From Desulforamulus profundi (lineage in GTDB: Bacteria > Bacillota_B > Desulfotomaculia > Desulfotomaculales > Desulfotomaculaceae): DNA of 64,000 bases. A program made the translations under genes and the position numbers. Below the pieces are notes generated by a model. The model saw nothing but the letters and a program-made list of their open reading frames with translations, was not told the DNA's origin and searched no databases. The DNA lies in assembly GCF_002607855.1 (NCBI RefSeq), contig NZ_AWQQ01000006.1, positions 14,356 through 78,355 of the forward strand, given 5' to 3'. Within the stretch, counting starts at the first letter, position 1, and each line of letters opens with the position of its first letter. This document shows, in pieces, positions 29,855 through 39,460 of this stretch.

Positions 29855-31057
29855 TTAGTCCTGAATAACTTCTTCAGGCCACCAGAAGAAGAAGGGGTTG
29901 GCCCGCGGAGCCAGTACCATTTGCGGAATGGGCTCGAGCTCAACGGCACGCAGGAAGTTACGCATACCCAGACGAAGGATCAGCTCACCAACACGCTCAC
30001 GGGTCTTACCGTTTTCATCCCACCACTCCCAAACTTTTTCGAGGAACTCTTTGAGTTCTTCGTAGCCGGAGCCAGACTCAAGCTTCATGAAGGGGACGAT
30101 TACCCAACCCATCATAGCACCTTGCAGAATGGGAGCTTTACCACCGATCAGGATGGTAGCGCCACGGTCGTCGCCAGGACGCAGGGCTTTGCACATTTTG
30201 TTGATGCAGTGCATGCAACGGGTGCAGTTGGCGTTGTCGATGGTCAGTTCGTTGCCATCAAAGGACATGCACTTGGTGGGGCACTTGGCAATAACCATGC
30301 CTTCGATATCGAAGCCATCAGCAACGTAAGCGCGAACAGCTTCCTGGTCGATCTTGATATCGTCTCTCCAGGTACCCTGGATAGAGATGTCGGAACGAGC
30401 GATAGAAGCTACGCAGTCGTTGGGACAGCCGGAGATCTTAATTTTGCACTTGTAAGGCCACATGGGGCGGTGCAGGTAATCCTGGAATTCATTGGTCAGG
30501 TCGTGGCACAGATCGGTGGTGTCGATCATAGCGAATTCGCAACGAGCGGGACCAGCACAGCAGCTGGGGGTACGCAGGTTGGAACCGGAGCCACCCAGGT
30601 CAAAGGGGAATTGTTCGAATTCGGAAACTTCGTCAAAGATGGTCTGGATCTTGTCGGTTTGGGTGCCCAGCAGAATCATGTCACCGGTGGAACCGTGCAG
30701 GTTGGTCAGACCAGAACCGTATTTCTCCCAGACATCGCAAACCTGACGCAGAGCCTTGGTGTGGTAGTACCAACCGGAAGGCTGGTTCAGACGTACGGTG
30801 TGGAAGTGTTCTACGTTGGGGAATTGCTCGGGTACGTCAGAGTAGCGACCAATTACGCCACCGCCGTAACCCATAACACCTACCAGACCACCATGTTTCC
30901 AGTGAGCTTTTTTGTCAACATAGGAAAGCTCCAGTTGACCAAGCAGGTCTTGGGCGGAAGGGCTGTTAGCAGCAGCTCTCTTCATTTCTGTTACGAAACT
31001 GGGCCAAGGGCCTTTTTCGAGGTCGTCCAAGAGAGGAGTCTTCCTGGCTTCGGTCAT
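29855..31057 (-). CDS. dsrA: Dissimilatory sulfite reductase alpha subunit
   Basis: Alpha subunit of DsrAB, 400 aa. Cysteine sets [17 protein letters not shown] and [14 protein letters not shown] bind the coupled siroheme-[4Fe-4S] centre; [16 protein letters not shown] is the ferredoxin insert. Start is ATG 31055-31057 with GGAGGTG 6 nt upstream; a GTG three codons earlier overlaps the ribosome site. Intact. Transcribed from a clear promoter 230 nt upstream with a structured leader. Confidence 0.97.
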   Translation of the reverse strand: MTEARKTPLLDDLEKGPWPSFVTEMKRAAANSPSAQDLLGQLELSYVDKKAHWKHGGLVGVMGYGGGVIGRYSDVPEQFPNVEHFHTVRLNQPSGWYYHTKALRQVCDVWEKYGSGLTNLHGSTGDMILLGTQTDKIQTIFDEVSEFEQFPFDLGGSGSNLRTPSCCAGPARCEFAMIDTTDLCHDLTNEFQDYLHRPMWPYKCKIKISGCPNDCVASIARSDISIQGTWRDDIKIDQEAVRAYVADGFDIEGMVIAKCPTKCMSFDGNELTIDNANCTRCMHCINKMCKALRPGDDRGATILIGGKAPILQGAMMGWVIVPFMKLESGSGYEELKEFLEKVWEWWDENGKTRERVGELILRLGMRNFLRAVELEPIPQMVLAPRANPFFFWWPEEVIQD

Positions 31058-31135
31058 TAAGTTCACCTCCGTTTTTTTGTGAAAAGGATAGTTCTTCTAT
31101 CCCGCCATAAATGGCACAGCCACTTTTCCATGGGT

Positions 31136-31181
31136 TAGATCGTTAGTAAAGTAACGAATGTTGTTACTCACTAATGATCTA
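31136..31181 (-). promoter_or_regulatory. Long hairpin in the dsrAB leader
   Basis: TAGATC-TTAGT-AGTAAC pairs with GTTACT-ACTAA-GATCTA around AACATTC, three stem blocks with single-base mismatches between them. It lies in the 5' UTR, 80 nt before dsrA, with no U tract after it. Confidence 0.6.
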
Positions 31182-31264
31182 GCTAGTTAGACAAAAAAAG
31201 ACAAACTTGTCCATCCTTGGAAAAGCAGGCAATAAGTTGTCTAAAAATGCACAATCCAGGCTAC

Positions 31265-31282
31265 GAGTATATAAGTATACTC
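31265..31282. promoter_or_regulatory. Palindrome at the dsrAB transcription start (operator candidate)
   Basis: GAGTATA-N4-TATACTC, perfect 7-bp arms, 7 nt past the -10 of the dsr promoter. Placed where a bound repressor would block initiation. Confidence 0.55.
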
Positions 31283-31289
31283 CACAAAA

Positions 31290-31319
31290 ATATTAACACC
31301 TGTCCCATTGGTCTGTCAA
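31290..31319 (-). promoter_or_regulatory. Sigma-A promoter of dsrABD
   Basis: TTGACA (31314-31319), 18-nt spacer, TAATAT (31290-31295) on the minus strand. Confidence 0.75.
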
Positions 31320-31597
31320 CAGATATTCCGCTACACGAATGTGGAGTTTTTCACAAAGTCTGAATTGTGCCAAAATTTATCCTTTAGGGTATTCCCTTTT
31401 GGGTCAGGCTGTCGGCCATCGGCCTTCGGCTTTTAAATATTGTCTTTATCTGCGAGTATGATTATATCACAAGCCCGTGAACTTGTCTTGTTGGTTTTTC
31501 TGGAATATTTGGGCATTTCTCTCGGGTATTGTCCAGGTTCCAGCTTTCAGCCATCGCAATCTGTTATTGGTATAAAGGCTGATGGCTGACGACTTTT
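31320..31597. other. Intergenic region with GGCCATCGGCCTTCGGC repeats
   Basis: Contains a family-B word (31383-31402) and inverted GGCCGA/TCAGCC words (31408-31435; 31535-31555 with 31573-31590). The latter pair, TTTCAGCCATC with GATGGCTGACGA, could form a terminator-like stem after the aminotransferase gene. No gene seen. Confidence 0.35.
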
Positions 31598-32796
31598 TTA
31601 AGCATAGATTCTCTTTACTTTATCTAAGCCTCTGGTCTTGATAAACCTGCCCATTCGTTTAATGGCTTCGGTTAGATCCTCCACCGAAGAGGCATAGGAG
31701 CAGCGGATGCAATCTTCCCCGCCGGGGCCGAAGACATCCCCGGGTATCACCGCCACTTTTTCTTCCAGCAGCAGGTTCTCGGCAAACTCCGCGGCGGTCA
31801 GGCCGGTATCCCCGATATAGGGAAAGGCATAGAAGGCGCCTCCGGGTTCAAAACAGGGCAGCCCGATTTCCTTAAATCCCTGCAGCACCAAACGCCGGCG
31901 ACGGTTGTAATGGGCCACCATACTCTCCATGGCGCTTTTCCCGTTCCTCAGGCTTCCAGGGCAGAAACCTGGGCAGTAATGGGGGCGCACAGCATGGTGT
32001 ACTGGTGTATTTTTGTCATGGCGGCAATGAAATCTTCGTGGGCTGCGGCATAGCCCAACCGCCACCCGGTCATGGCATAGGCCTTGGAAAAACCGTTTAA
32101 GACAATGGTGCGCTCCCGCATGCCGGGCAGGGAAGCAAAACAGGTGTGCTCACCGGTATAGGTAAGACGGTCATAGATCTCGTCGGAAATCACCAGCAGG
32201 TCGTGTTTTTGCACCACCTCTGCGATTTGCAGCAGGCTCTCCCGGTCCATGACAGCCCCGGTTGGGTTGTTGGGGAAACAGAGCAGCAGCGCCTTTGATT
32301 TGGGTGTAATAACGGCCTCCAGTTTGTCGGCGGTCAGCCGGAACCGGTCCTCCATGCTGGTGGCCACGGTCACCGGAACGCCGCCGGCCAGGGTGGTGCA
32401 GGGAATATAGGAGACGTAACAGGGCGTTGGTATAATCACCTCATCCCCGGGGCTGACCACCGTCCTGAGCGCCAGGTCCAGGGCTTCGCTGACCCCCACG
32501 GTAACCAGAAGTTCCTTCCTGGGATCATACCGGACCCCCTGGACGGACAGGTAGTATGCAATTTCCTCTCTGAGTTCCAGCAAGCCGTGGTTGCTGGTAT
32601 AGGTGGTGCTCCCTTTGTGCAGGGAGTAAATACAGGCTTCCCGGATATGCCAGGGTGTAACAAAATCCGGCTCTCCCACGCCGAGGGAGATGACTCCTTC
32701 CATTTCGGCCGCCAGGTCGAAGAAGCGGCGGATGCCGGAAGGAGGAATATCCCTTACCACAGGGTTGATATAATTCTTCCATTTGCTTGTACTCAC
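31598..32796 (-). CDS. Class I/II PLP aminotransferase, frameshifted
   Basis: Fold-type I aminotransferase of the aspartate family, about 400 aa. Key blocks: ISLGVGEPDFVTPWHI, YTSNHGLLELREEIA, PNNPTGAVM, SDEIYDRLTYTG and the PLP lysine in VLNGFSKAYAMTGWRLGY. The frame ends early at 31948; one C restored at 31951-31953 (GCC-CTG) reads SALEALRNGKSAMES and runs to 31598. Substrate is uncertain. Overlaps the Lrp gene by 4 nt and lies behind a T-box, pointing to amino acid metabolism. Confidence 0.87.
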
Positions 32797-33270
32797 GGGG
32801 TAATCACCAGCCTTTTATCAGTCTCACGATCTTCAAAAATAAACCCGTCTTGTTTATAGGTCTTTAATACAAAGTGCGTGGCGGTGCTCAGCACATTCTC
32901 AATGGTGGCCAGTTTGGTGGCCACAAACAGTGCCACCTCCTTCATGGTAGCCCCTTCCACAAAAACTGCCAGGTCATAGGCCCCGGACATCAGGTGAACG
33001 CTCTTCACCTCCGGAAAACGGTAGATGCGTTCCGCCACCGCATCGAAGCCTACGTCCCTTTGAGCTCATTTTAACTTCAATTAAGGCAGACACCTTTTCC
33101 ACCCCTGCTTTTTCCCAGTTAATAAGAGTAAAATACTTGATAATGGTCTTATCCGCTTCCAGTCTTTCAATGACCTGCCGGACCTCTTCTTCTTCCCGCC
33201 CGGTCATGGTTGCGATTTGTTTGGCGGTTAGTCTGCTGTTGTTTTGTAGGAGCTCTAGGATTTCCAGCAT
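32793..33270 (-). CDS. Lrp/AsnC family regulator, frameshifted
   Basis: About 159 aa: N-terminal winged helix (ILELLQNNSRLTAKQIATMTG) and C-terminal RAM/AsnC ligand domain (FPEVKSVHLMSGAYDLAVFVEG). Break at about 33064: restoring CCC where one C is present (two bases) gives VKMSPQRDVGFDAVAERIY, the usual linker. Same operon as the aminotransferase, which it probably regulates or serves; the ATGA overlap supports coupling. Confidence 0.85.
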
Positions 33271-33284
33271 TATTGCACCTCCGT

Positions 33285-33411
33285 TTAGACTTAGGGGTAT
33301 TCCTTTTGAGTCCTGTAACTAGGCCCCAGAGACGCTCCCTTAGGTCTAAGAACTAGACCCTTAAGGAATGCCCATAAGGCTAATAGCTGGGCCCCAAAGA
33401 ATTGCCCTAAA
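33285..33411. repeat. Dispersed repeat family B cluster
   Basis: About five degenerate copies in both orientations (e.g. GACCCTTAAGGAATGCCC) inserted between the T-box terminator and the Lrp gene. Confidence 0.55.
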
Positions 33412-33664
33412 GACAAAAAACCCCGTCCCGGTAAAGGGACGGAGTTTTAGTATCCGTGGTACCACCCTAATTGGCTGCCGGCTCAGGTGCTGGCAACCCA
33501 CTTGGACTTCCGTAACGGGGAAGAACCGGCAAAGCTTACTTTCATTTCGGCCTGCACTCGGGGGCGGCCCGGCGGTTTCCTTGGCCGGGCTTTCACCATC
33601 CCCCGGCTCGCTGAGCAATTCCAACAACCTTCTTCCCCGTCATCGCTTTTTGTATGGATTATTG
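33412..33664 (-). promoter_or_regulatory. T-box leader
   Basis: tRNA-sensing riboswitch. The T-box core AGGGTGGTACCACGG (about 33456-33470) is followed by CTCCGTCCC-TTTACC-GGGACGGGG and T6, the competing terminator. Upstream are the stem I apical block GAGCCGGGGGATGGTGAAAG and the stem III-like TTTGCCGG/CCCGTTA. UGGU in the bulge predicts a tRNA with discriminator A. I could not place the specifier codon with certainty. The next genes are the Lrp regulator and aminotransferase. Confidence 0.88.
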
Positions 33665-33670
33665 ATTTTA

Positions 33671-33699
33671 AGTTTACCATCTGTTTCAGATGCTGTCAA
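33671..33699 (-). promoter_or_regulatory. Promoter of the T-box operon
   Basis: TTGACA, 17-nt spacer, TAAACT; begins right after the ypeB stop, so the T-box operon is independently transcribed. Confidence 0.7.
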
Positions 33700-33700
33700 T

Positions 33701-35053
33701 TTACATGGTTAAGGTTCCGTTGGGAGTCTCGATTAATTTTAGTACCTGATCGGTCTTTCCGGTCGTGGCATTGATATAAACCAGGAAGGTTTCACCGTTG
33801 ATCTGGCCGGTAATTTCATAGGAAAAATTCTCCCTGCCTGAATCGGTGGGGATTATGACCAACCGGGTGCTGGTCACCTGCATGCGCTGGTTCACTTTTT
33901 CTCTGGCCCGGCTGGCAGTAATTTTGGGGGTGGGAATATCCCTTTGTTTATGGGCCATCAGGTAACCCCTGGCGTCAAAGCCACCACCTGGCCGTTGTCC
34001 AGCGCGACGTTTACTTTAACCTGGTCGGGATAAAGGAGAACTCCTTTTTCTTCCGGAGCAAAATTAAAGACCGCAACGCCATTTTGGATTTGGTGATAAA
34101 TATTTGCCATATTCTTATAACCCCGGGAATCCAGGAATTGTTTCGCCCTGGCAACGGCCTGTTCCACTGTCAGTCTCGGGGCGCCGACGGTGCGGCTGTC
34201 AAGGTACCAAACCACATGGCCGCCTTTATCGCTGACACTGCCGGAAATACGACCTTCCCCGCCCCTTTGAGACAAAAGTTCCACCTGGTAACCGGGTATT
34301 TTTTCCCGAATGCGGCTGGTTACCTGGGCCCGGTAGTCGGCATCCTCTTTAATATCAACAAACTGCCGCAGGATGTTTCTGGCTTCATCAGCACTGGTGG
34401 GTTGATCTCCCAAACCGGCCGGTTGGGCCCTGTCCAGGTGATCGGAGAAAGGACCGTCGTAGATGAGGGTGGGAAACCCCTGCATATCCCTGTCGATGCC
34501 CTGAAAATCAGCCGCTGCAGTGGTGGCCCTGCCTTTTCTCAATTCTTCCCGGCCGCCCGGGCCAATTCACTGACGCTGAGCCTCCCGTCAGCTACCTTTG
34601 CCTCCATGGTATGGAGCTCCCTGTTTAGCTGTTCAGCCTGCCTATAAAGGGTATTCAAGGTTCGATAGTCTTCTTCGGATACCGTTTCCCCGTTGTTAAT
34701 ATCTCTGGCCTTTACCCGGGCGAAGTCCCCGGCCTGGGTCAAAAACTTGGCGGTTCTGGCCACCACGTTTGACGTTAAGGGCATCTGGGTTAGGTTTTCC
34801 CGGGCCCCCTCTGCCTGCAGCCAGATTTCGGAAAAGATCAGCGTATCATCGGGCTGCCCGGAAACAGCCAGTGTTTTGGCCAGCAAAACTTCCATGCTCT
34901 GGACACGGCTGATCAGGTTGTAAAAGGACATTTGGTACCGGTTGTTCATATAGGTTTCCAGCATAATTTTATCCCTGTATTCTTTGAAACCCCAAAAGCC
35001 TACGGCTGCCAGGATTAAAACACCAACGAGGCCGGTAATCCCCATTTTTTCAT
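33701..35053 (-). CDS. ypeB: Germination protein YpeB, three frameshifts
   Basis: Spore protein that stabilises and controls the cortex-lytic enzyme SleB. About 450 aa: N-terminal anchor (GITGLVGVLILAAVGFWGFKEY), long helical region with SFYNLISRVQSMEVLLAKT, and C-terminal PepSY-type domains (LTVEQAVARAKQFLDSRGY, ITASRAREKVNQRM). Breaks near 34545 (G), 33978 (T) and in the A6 run at 35045-35050; each is one missing base. With that A restored the ATG at 35051-35053 (AAGGGG upstream) gives MKKMGITG. Follows sleB by 18 nt. Confidence 0.9.
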
Positions 35054-35071
35054 TGCGGTATCCCCTTCCGA

Positions 35072-35788
35072 TTAGTGTGCGAAAACGTGTCTGCCGATTT
35101 GAGAGGTTATTCTCCGGGTCCAGATCCAGCGGCTCACAGGCTTGCTCGGGTTCCAGAAGAACAACGCTCCCCCGGTGGGGTCGTAACCCGACAGGGCATC
35201 CTGGGCTGCCCGGATGGCCTCTGGGTCTAGCGGTCTGTTATACTGGCCGTTGGCTACAGATTCAAAGGCCAAAGGCTGATAAACCACGCCTGCCAGTGTA
35301 TTGGGGAATTGTGAGTTTCTCATCCTGTTCAGCATAACTGCCCCGACTGCCACTTTACCCGTGTAGGGTTCATCCGCAGCCTCACCCATGATCACCCTCG
35401 CCAGAAGATTAACAGAGTCCCGGTTGGAAACAAATCCCCTGGAAGCGGTGGTATAGGTTGTCTTCTTGGGCGGGGTATACAACCCCAGGGCCTGGAAGGT
35501 TCTGGGACCCACCACCCCGTCCACTTGCAGCCCGTTACGTGCCTGAAACTTTCTTACCGCTGAAGCGGTCTGGCCGCTGTAATACCCGTTAACAGGCCCC
35601 CCGTAATAACCCCAGTCCTTTAATCTCTGCTGTACGGCCCTCACCTTGCTGCCGCTCCTTCCCCAGTAAAGGGTATCCTGGGCAAAGGCCTTTTGGTAAA
35701 CCAGAAAACCGCCCAGGACAAAACAGCTAAGGCTGAATATGGTAACCCATATTTTCCATCTTGATTTGATTTTGTCTCCCCACTGCAT
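35072..35788 (-). CDS. sleB: Spore cortex-lytic enzyme SleB
   Basis: Lytic transglycosylase that opens spore cortex peptidoglycan on germination. 238 aa: signal/anchor (IWVTIFSLSCFVLGGFLVY), PG_binding_1 domain (VRAVQQRLKDWGYYGGPVNG) and Hydrolase_2 catalytic domain with the acidic residue in ARVIMGEAADEPYTGKVAV and FFWNPSKP. Intact. Operon sleB-ypeB is characteristic of spore formers. Confidence 0.95.
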   Translation of the reverse strand: MQWGDKIKSRWKIWVTIFSLSCFVLGGFLVYQKAFAQDTLYWGRSGSKVRAVQQRLKDWGYYGGPVNGYYSGQTASAVRKFQARNGLQVDGVVGPRTFQALGLYTPPKKTTYTTASRGFVSNRDSVNLLARVIMGEAADEPYTGKVAVGAVMLNRMRNSQFPNTLAGVVYQPLAFESVANGQYNRPLDPEAIRAAQDALSGYDPTGGALFFWNPSKPVSRWIWTRRITSQIGRHVFAH

Positions 35789-35862
35789 AAAAATATCACC
35801 CCGTCTTTTTTTGGTATTTTTACCTGGGGGACCTCAAATTATGTAATTCTGCCAGACCCTGA

Positions 35863-35895
35863 AAATAAAAAACTTCGGGAAGCTTTCCCGAAGTT
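35863..35895 (-). terminator. Rho-independent terminator after cbiA/dsrN
   Basis: AACTTCGGGA/TCCCGAAGTT stem with AAGCT loop, followed on the minus strand by TTTTATTTTC. Confidence 0.88.
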
Positions 35896-35906
35896 TCGTC
35901 CTGATC

Positions 35907-37345
35907 CTATTTAACATGCTCTCTTCGCCAGCAGCGGGCCAGACTTACAAAATGACGGGCCCAGTCCGGTTCAGCCACCGCATGAATATGATTGTACAGC
36001 GCCACCACATTCTTGTATTTTATACCGTCGTACTCCCCGGTAATGCCATGCCCCCGAAGGACCCGGAAGGCAAAATCGCACCGGGAAGGCTCCAGATCGA
36101 TCACCCTTGAATTGTGAAACTCGTGGCCCCGGATTATTTTACCCTTTGGAAAATACGGCGTGCCCTCCAATACCTCCAGGTGCATATAACCATGTCCCTG
36201 GGGTTTCTTTACCATTTCCACTTCCAGGGGCAGCGCCCCGACCATTTCATAGGATTTGTTGTCATAGTGGATGCGACGGCCGAGATACATCAACCCGCCG
36301 CATTCAGCATATACCGGCAGTCCCTGCTCGATCAGCTCTCGTAAGTTTTCCCGAAAGGCCGGTTTTCCTCCAGTTCCCGGGCCAATATCTCCGGAAAGCC
36401 CCCGCCAATGTAGAGGCCGTCTATATCCGGCAAGGCCGGGTCGTCAATGGCGCTGATCTCAACTAAGCTTGCGCCGGCTTCCGACAGTGCCTCCAGATTT
36501 TCGGGGTAGTAAAAAGAAAAGGAGCGGTCCCGGATGACACCTATCACGATTTCCGGCCTGGCAGCCTGAAGCTGGTCGGGCCTCAGCCAGTTAATTTCCG
36601 CCGCCGCGGGGATTTCCTGCTCTTCCACCAGGCCAGGCCATTTCCGGGCCATTTTAAGGATGCCGTCGATGTCCAGGTATTGCGCAGCAGCTTCCCCAAT
36701 TTGCCGCACCGCTGCCATCAGGGCTTCGTTTTCGCCGGCGGGGATGAGGCCCAGGTGCCGGTCGGGAATGTTATATTGGGTTCCCTTGGGCATGGCCCCC
36801 AGGACCGGCACATCACAGTATTCTTCTATGGCCGCCCGGAGCATTTTTTCGTGACGGCTGCGAGCCACCTGGTTTAATATCACACCGCCGATCTTAACGT
36901 CCGGATCAAAATTCGCAAAACCGTTCACCGTGGCGGCCACGCTACGGGTCATTCTGGTGCAGTTGACCACCAGCAGCACAGGGGCCTGTACAATCTTGGC
37001 AACTTCCGCCGAACTGCCGCTGCCCCGGAGGTCCACCCCGTCGAACAACCCCATGGCCCCTTCGATAACAGCAATATCAGCGTTTTCGGCATGTCTTATA
37101 AAGGTGTGCCGGATGGATTGCCTTTCCATGAGATAACAGTCCAGGTTACGGCAGGTACACCCTGCCACCCTGGTTAACCAACTGGGGTCGATAAAATCCG
37201 GTCCTTTTTTAAATGGCTGCACCTTTAACCCCCGGGCGGTCAAAGCCGCCAGCAGCCCCAATGTAACGGTGGTTTTTCCGGACCGGCCCTGGGGGGCCCC
37301 CACCAGTAACCGTGGGATTTTATAGGTATGGGACAAGAGATTCAC
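35907..37345 (-). CDS. cbiA: Cobyrinate a,c-diamide synthase family, probable siroheme amidase DsrN, frameshifted
   Basis: ATP- and glutamine-dependent amidase, about 479 aa. N-terminal P-loop domain (RLLVGAPQGRSGKTTVTLG), VIEGAMGLFDG, and a C-terminal GATase with Cys in PVYAECGGLMYLGRR. One base restored at about 36360 joins ELEENRAFRENLRELIEQG. CbiA proteins amidate cobyrinate, but homologues within dsr clusters (DsrN) amidate siroheme to siroamide. Position right after dsrC favours that role; no other cobalamin gene is in the window. Confidence 0.82.
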
Positions 37346-37352
37346 CTCGTTT

Positions 37353-37592
37353 TTTCGGCCATCGGCCTTCAGCTTTTGTTATGATACTACTTAGTATTGT
37401 ACCAGCACTAAGATATGATTTCTGCCTGAAGTTTATCATCCCTTAATCTTCTTTTATTATTCGGAGGACTATCGAAAAAGCATACCCCCTTCTTTGTAAT
37501 GTAAGCGGAAGAGGAAATGTATCATAAGCTGATGGCCAATAAGAACACCCCCACCCGGAGGTTCCAGGTGAGGGTGAACTAGAAATCGGTTA
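37353..37592. other. dsrC to cbiA intergenic region
   Basis: Holds a GGCCATCGGCCTTCAGC word (37355-37373) and, after dsrC, a GC-rich inverted repeat CACCCTCACC/GGTGGGGGTG (about 37529-37575) followed by TTCTTATT, a possible terminator or stabiliser. No gene. Confidence 0.4.
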
Positions 37593-37909
37593 TTATACGC
37601 AGCCGGTGGGCTTGGGAAGACCAGCCAGTTTGCAGGCGCCTTTAGCAGGGCCGGTGGGGAACAGTTCGTAGATACCTTCAGGCTGTAGCCAGTGTCCTTG
37701 CACAGCTTACGAACCATGGGAGCAATACCGAATTGGAAGAAGTAGTCACGCAGGTACTTGATTACTTTCCAGTGGTCATCGGTTAATTCATCAATACCTT
37801 CTTCTTTGGAGAAATATCTAGCTACGTCTTCGGTCCAAGTGTCGGGGTTTAATAAGAAACCGTCCTCATCAACTTCGATCTGCTGGCCATTAACTTCAAT
37901 AAACGCCAT
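37593..37909 (-). CDS. dsrC: DsrC sulfur-carrier protein, frameshifted
   Basis: Carries sulfite-derived sulfur as a trisulfide between DsrAB and the DsrMK complex. 105 aa: [41 protein letters not shown]. The raw frame wanders off after GYSLK; one G restored at 37674-37676 gives [20 protein letters not shown] and ends KPTGCV. Both redox cysteines are then present (KGAC and the penultimate Cys), marking a true DsrC rather than a TusE homologue. GGAGGTG precedes the ATG. Confidence 0.94.
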
Positions 37910-37982
37910 TTCGAAAGAGCACCTCCAGGAATTTTTTATTTTTTAGTAGTACCGCAATGGCGGAACATTAATACCGTTTTAT

Positions 37983-37988
37983 ATTATA
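37983..37988 (-). promoter_or_regulatory. Candidate -10 of a dsrC promoter
   Basis: TATAAT in CGTATATAATATAAAACG, 74 nt before dsrC. No good -35. GTACTACTA words lie on both sides (about 37942-37951 and 38010-38020). Confidence 0.3.
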
Positions 37989-38066
37989 TACGGTTTGCCA
38001 AATTTTTTGTAGTAGTACAAGCACATATTTTTTAGAAAAGTAATACAATATAGTTTGTTTTTTATC

Positions 38067-39460
38067 CTACTTGTTAACCGGCGGGTAGAGGGCCAAACCA
38101 ACCAGGTCGATAAGACCTTTTACTTCTACACCCAGTTCGTGCTCTTCTACCATCGGGTAAAGCTGCGCTTTACAGATGGAACAAGGTGCGCAGAGGATCC
38201 CGTTGCCGTCCTTGTCAACCCCGGTTGCCCGAACCTGCTCCGCTTTCTTGGCGGAGAACTTGATGCGCAGGTCGTACATTTCGGGATCGTCAAACAGGAT
38301 GGCAGAGCCGCCGCCGCAGCAGAAGTTGCGCTCACGGTTGGGGGTCATTTCAACGAAGTTGGTTACAGAAGCATTCATCACTACACGCATGGTATCACAC
38401 ATGTTACAGGCCCGGCCAAAGTTGCAGGATCGTGAAGTGTAACCGGTCTCGAGTTAACTTCCTTGTTTAACTTAAGGGCACCCTTCTCGATGTAGTAGCG
38501 CACTTCGTCGTGGATGTGGACAATGGGAATACGACCGGGGCGATCCAACATGCCCGGCAGGTACATTTTACCAGCACGCCAGCCGTGACCGCATTCGCCC
38601 CAAACAACCTTTTTACAGCCCAGCTTCAGAGCTTCGTCGATAACACGCATGCAGTTGGCCCGCAGAGTAGCCCGCTGGTCAAACAGCAGACCAAAGTTAC
38701 CGGCCTCGGCAATCTCACTGCTCATAGTCCAGTTGACGCCCAGGTAGTGGAAGAATTTCGCTGCGCCCATCATGGTGTTGGGGTTCAGCAGGAAGTCCGC
38801 GGAAGAAGGAATATAGAGAACGTCGGAGTTGGGCTTATCCGTGGGAATTTTAATTTCCACGCCGGTTTCTTCCAGCATTTCTTCTTCCAGGAATTCGTTG
38901 GTGTCGATCAGACCCATTTTGGGCAGGCCGGTGTGGTTACCGGTTTTGGCCATGGCGGCACCTACGGAAGCCTGCAGTTTAGGCACCATACCCAGCCAGT
39001 GCAGCAATTGACGGCCGGCCATGGTAACTTCGCAGGTGTCCAAACCAAAGGGGCAGACCAGGGAGCAGCGACGGCACTCGTTGCACTGGTAGAAATAGGA
39101 GAACATTTTCTCCAGGTCTTCCAGCTCTAAGTCTTTAGCGCCGATAAAACCGGGAAAGAGCTTGCCTTCCGGTGTGAAATAACGCTTGTAAATCTTCCGC
39201 ATTAAATCTGCGCGGTTGGCGGGAATGTTGTAAGGATCCCTGGTTCCCAGGTAGGTGTGGCAGTTCTCAGCACAGGCGCCACACTTAACACAGGACTCAA
39301 AGGTAAGCATCAGGGAGCGGAATTTCTGGCCCAGTTCATTCAGGTGCTGAATGGCGACTTCGACCTTTTGATCATCGGGAACGGGATTGATGTTAATTTT
39401 CCGCATATCCGCAGCGCTGGCTTTCACAGGCTGCTTTAAACCAGTTTCAGTTAATGGCAT
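38067..39460 (-). CDS. dsrK: DsrK, HdrD-like iron-sulfur subunit, frameshifted
   Basis: Cytoplasmic subunit of DsrMK(JOP) that reduces the DsrC trisulfide. About 464 aa: two [4Fe-4S] sites (SCVKCGACAENC; CNECRRCSLVCPFG) and CCG-domain cysteines of the non-cubane cluster (VTLHDPCNFGRACNMCDT; NFCCGGGSA). The frame breaks at 38427-38428; one C restored gives the HDPCNFGRAC join. Start ATG overlaps the dsrM end by 10 nt. Confidence 0.93.

Noticed and set aside
38510..39130. Long plus-strand open frame opposite dsrK
   Set aside because: Shadow of a conserved gene in a G/C-rich third-position context; no ribosome site or family match. The same applies to long frames opposite glyA, prfA, argS and dsrA.
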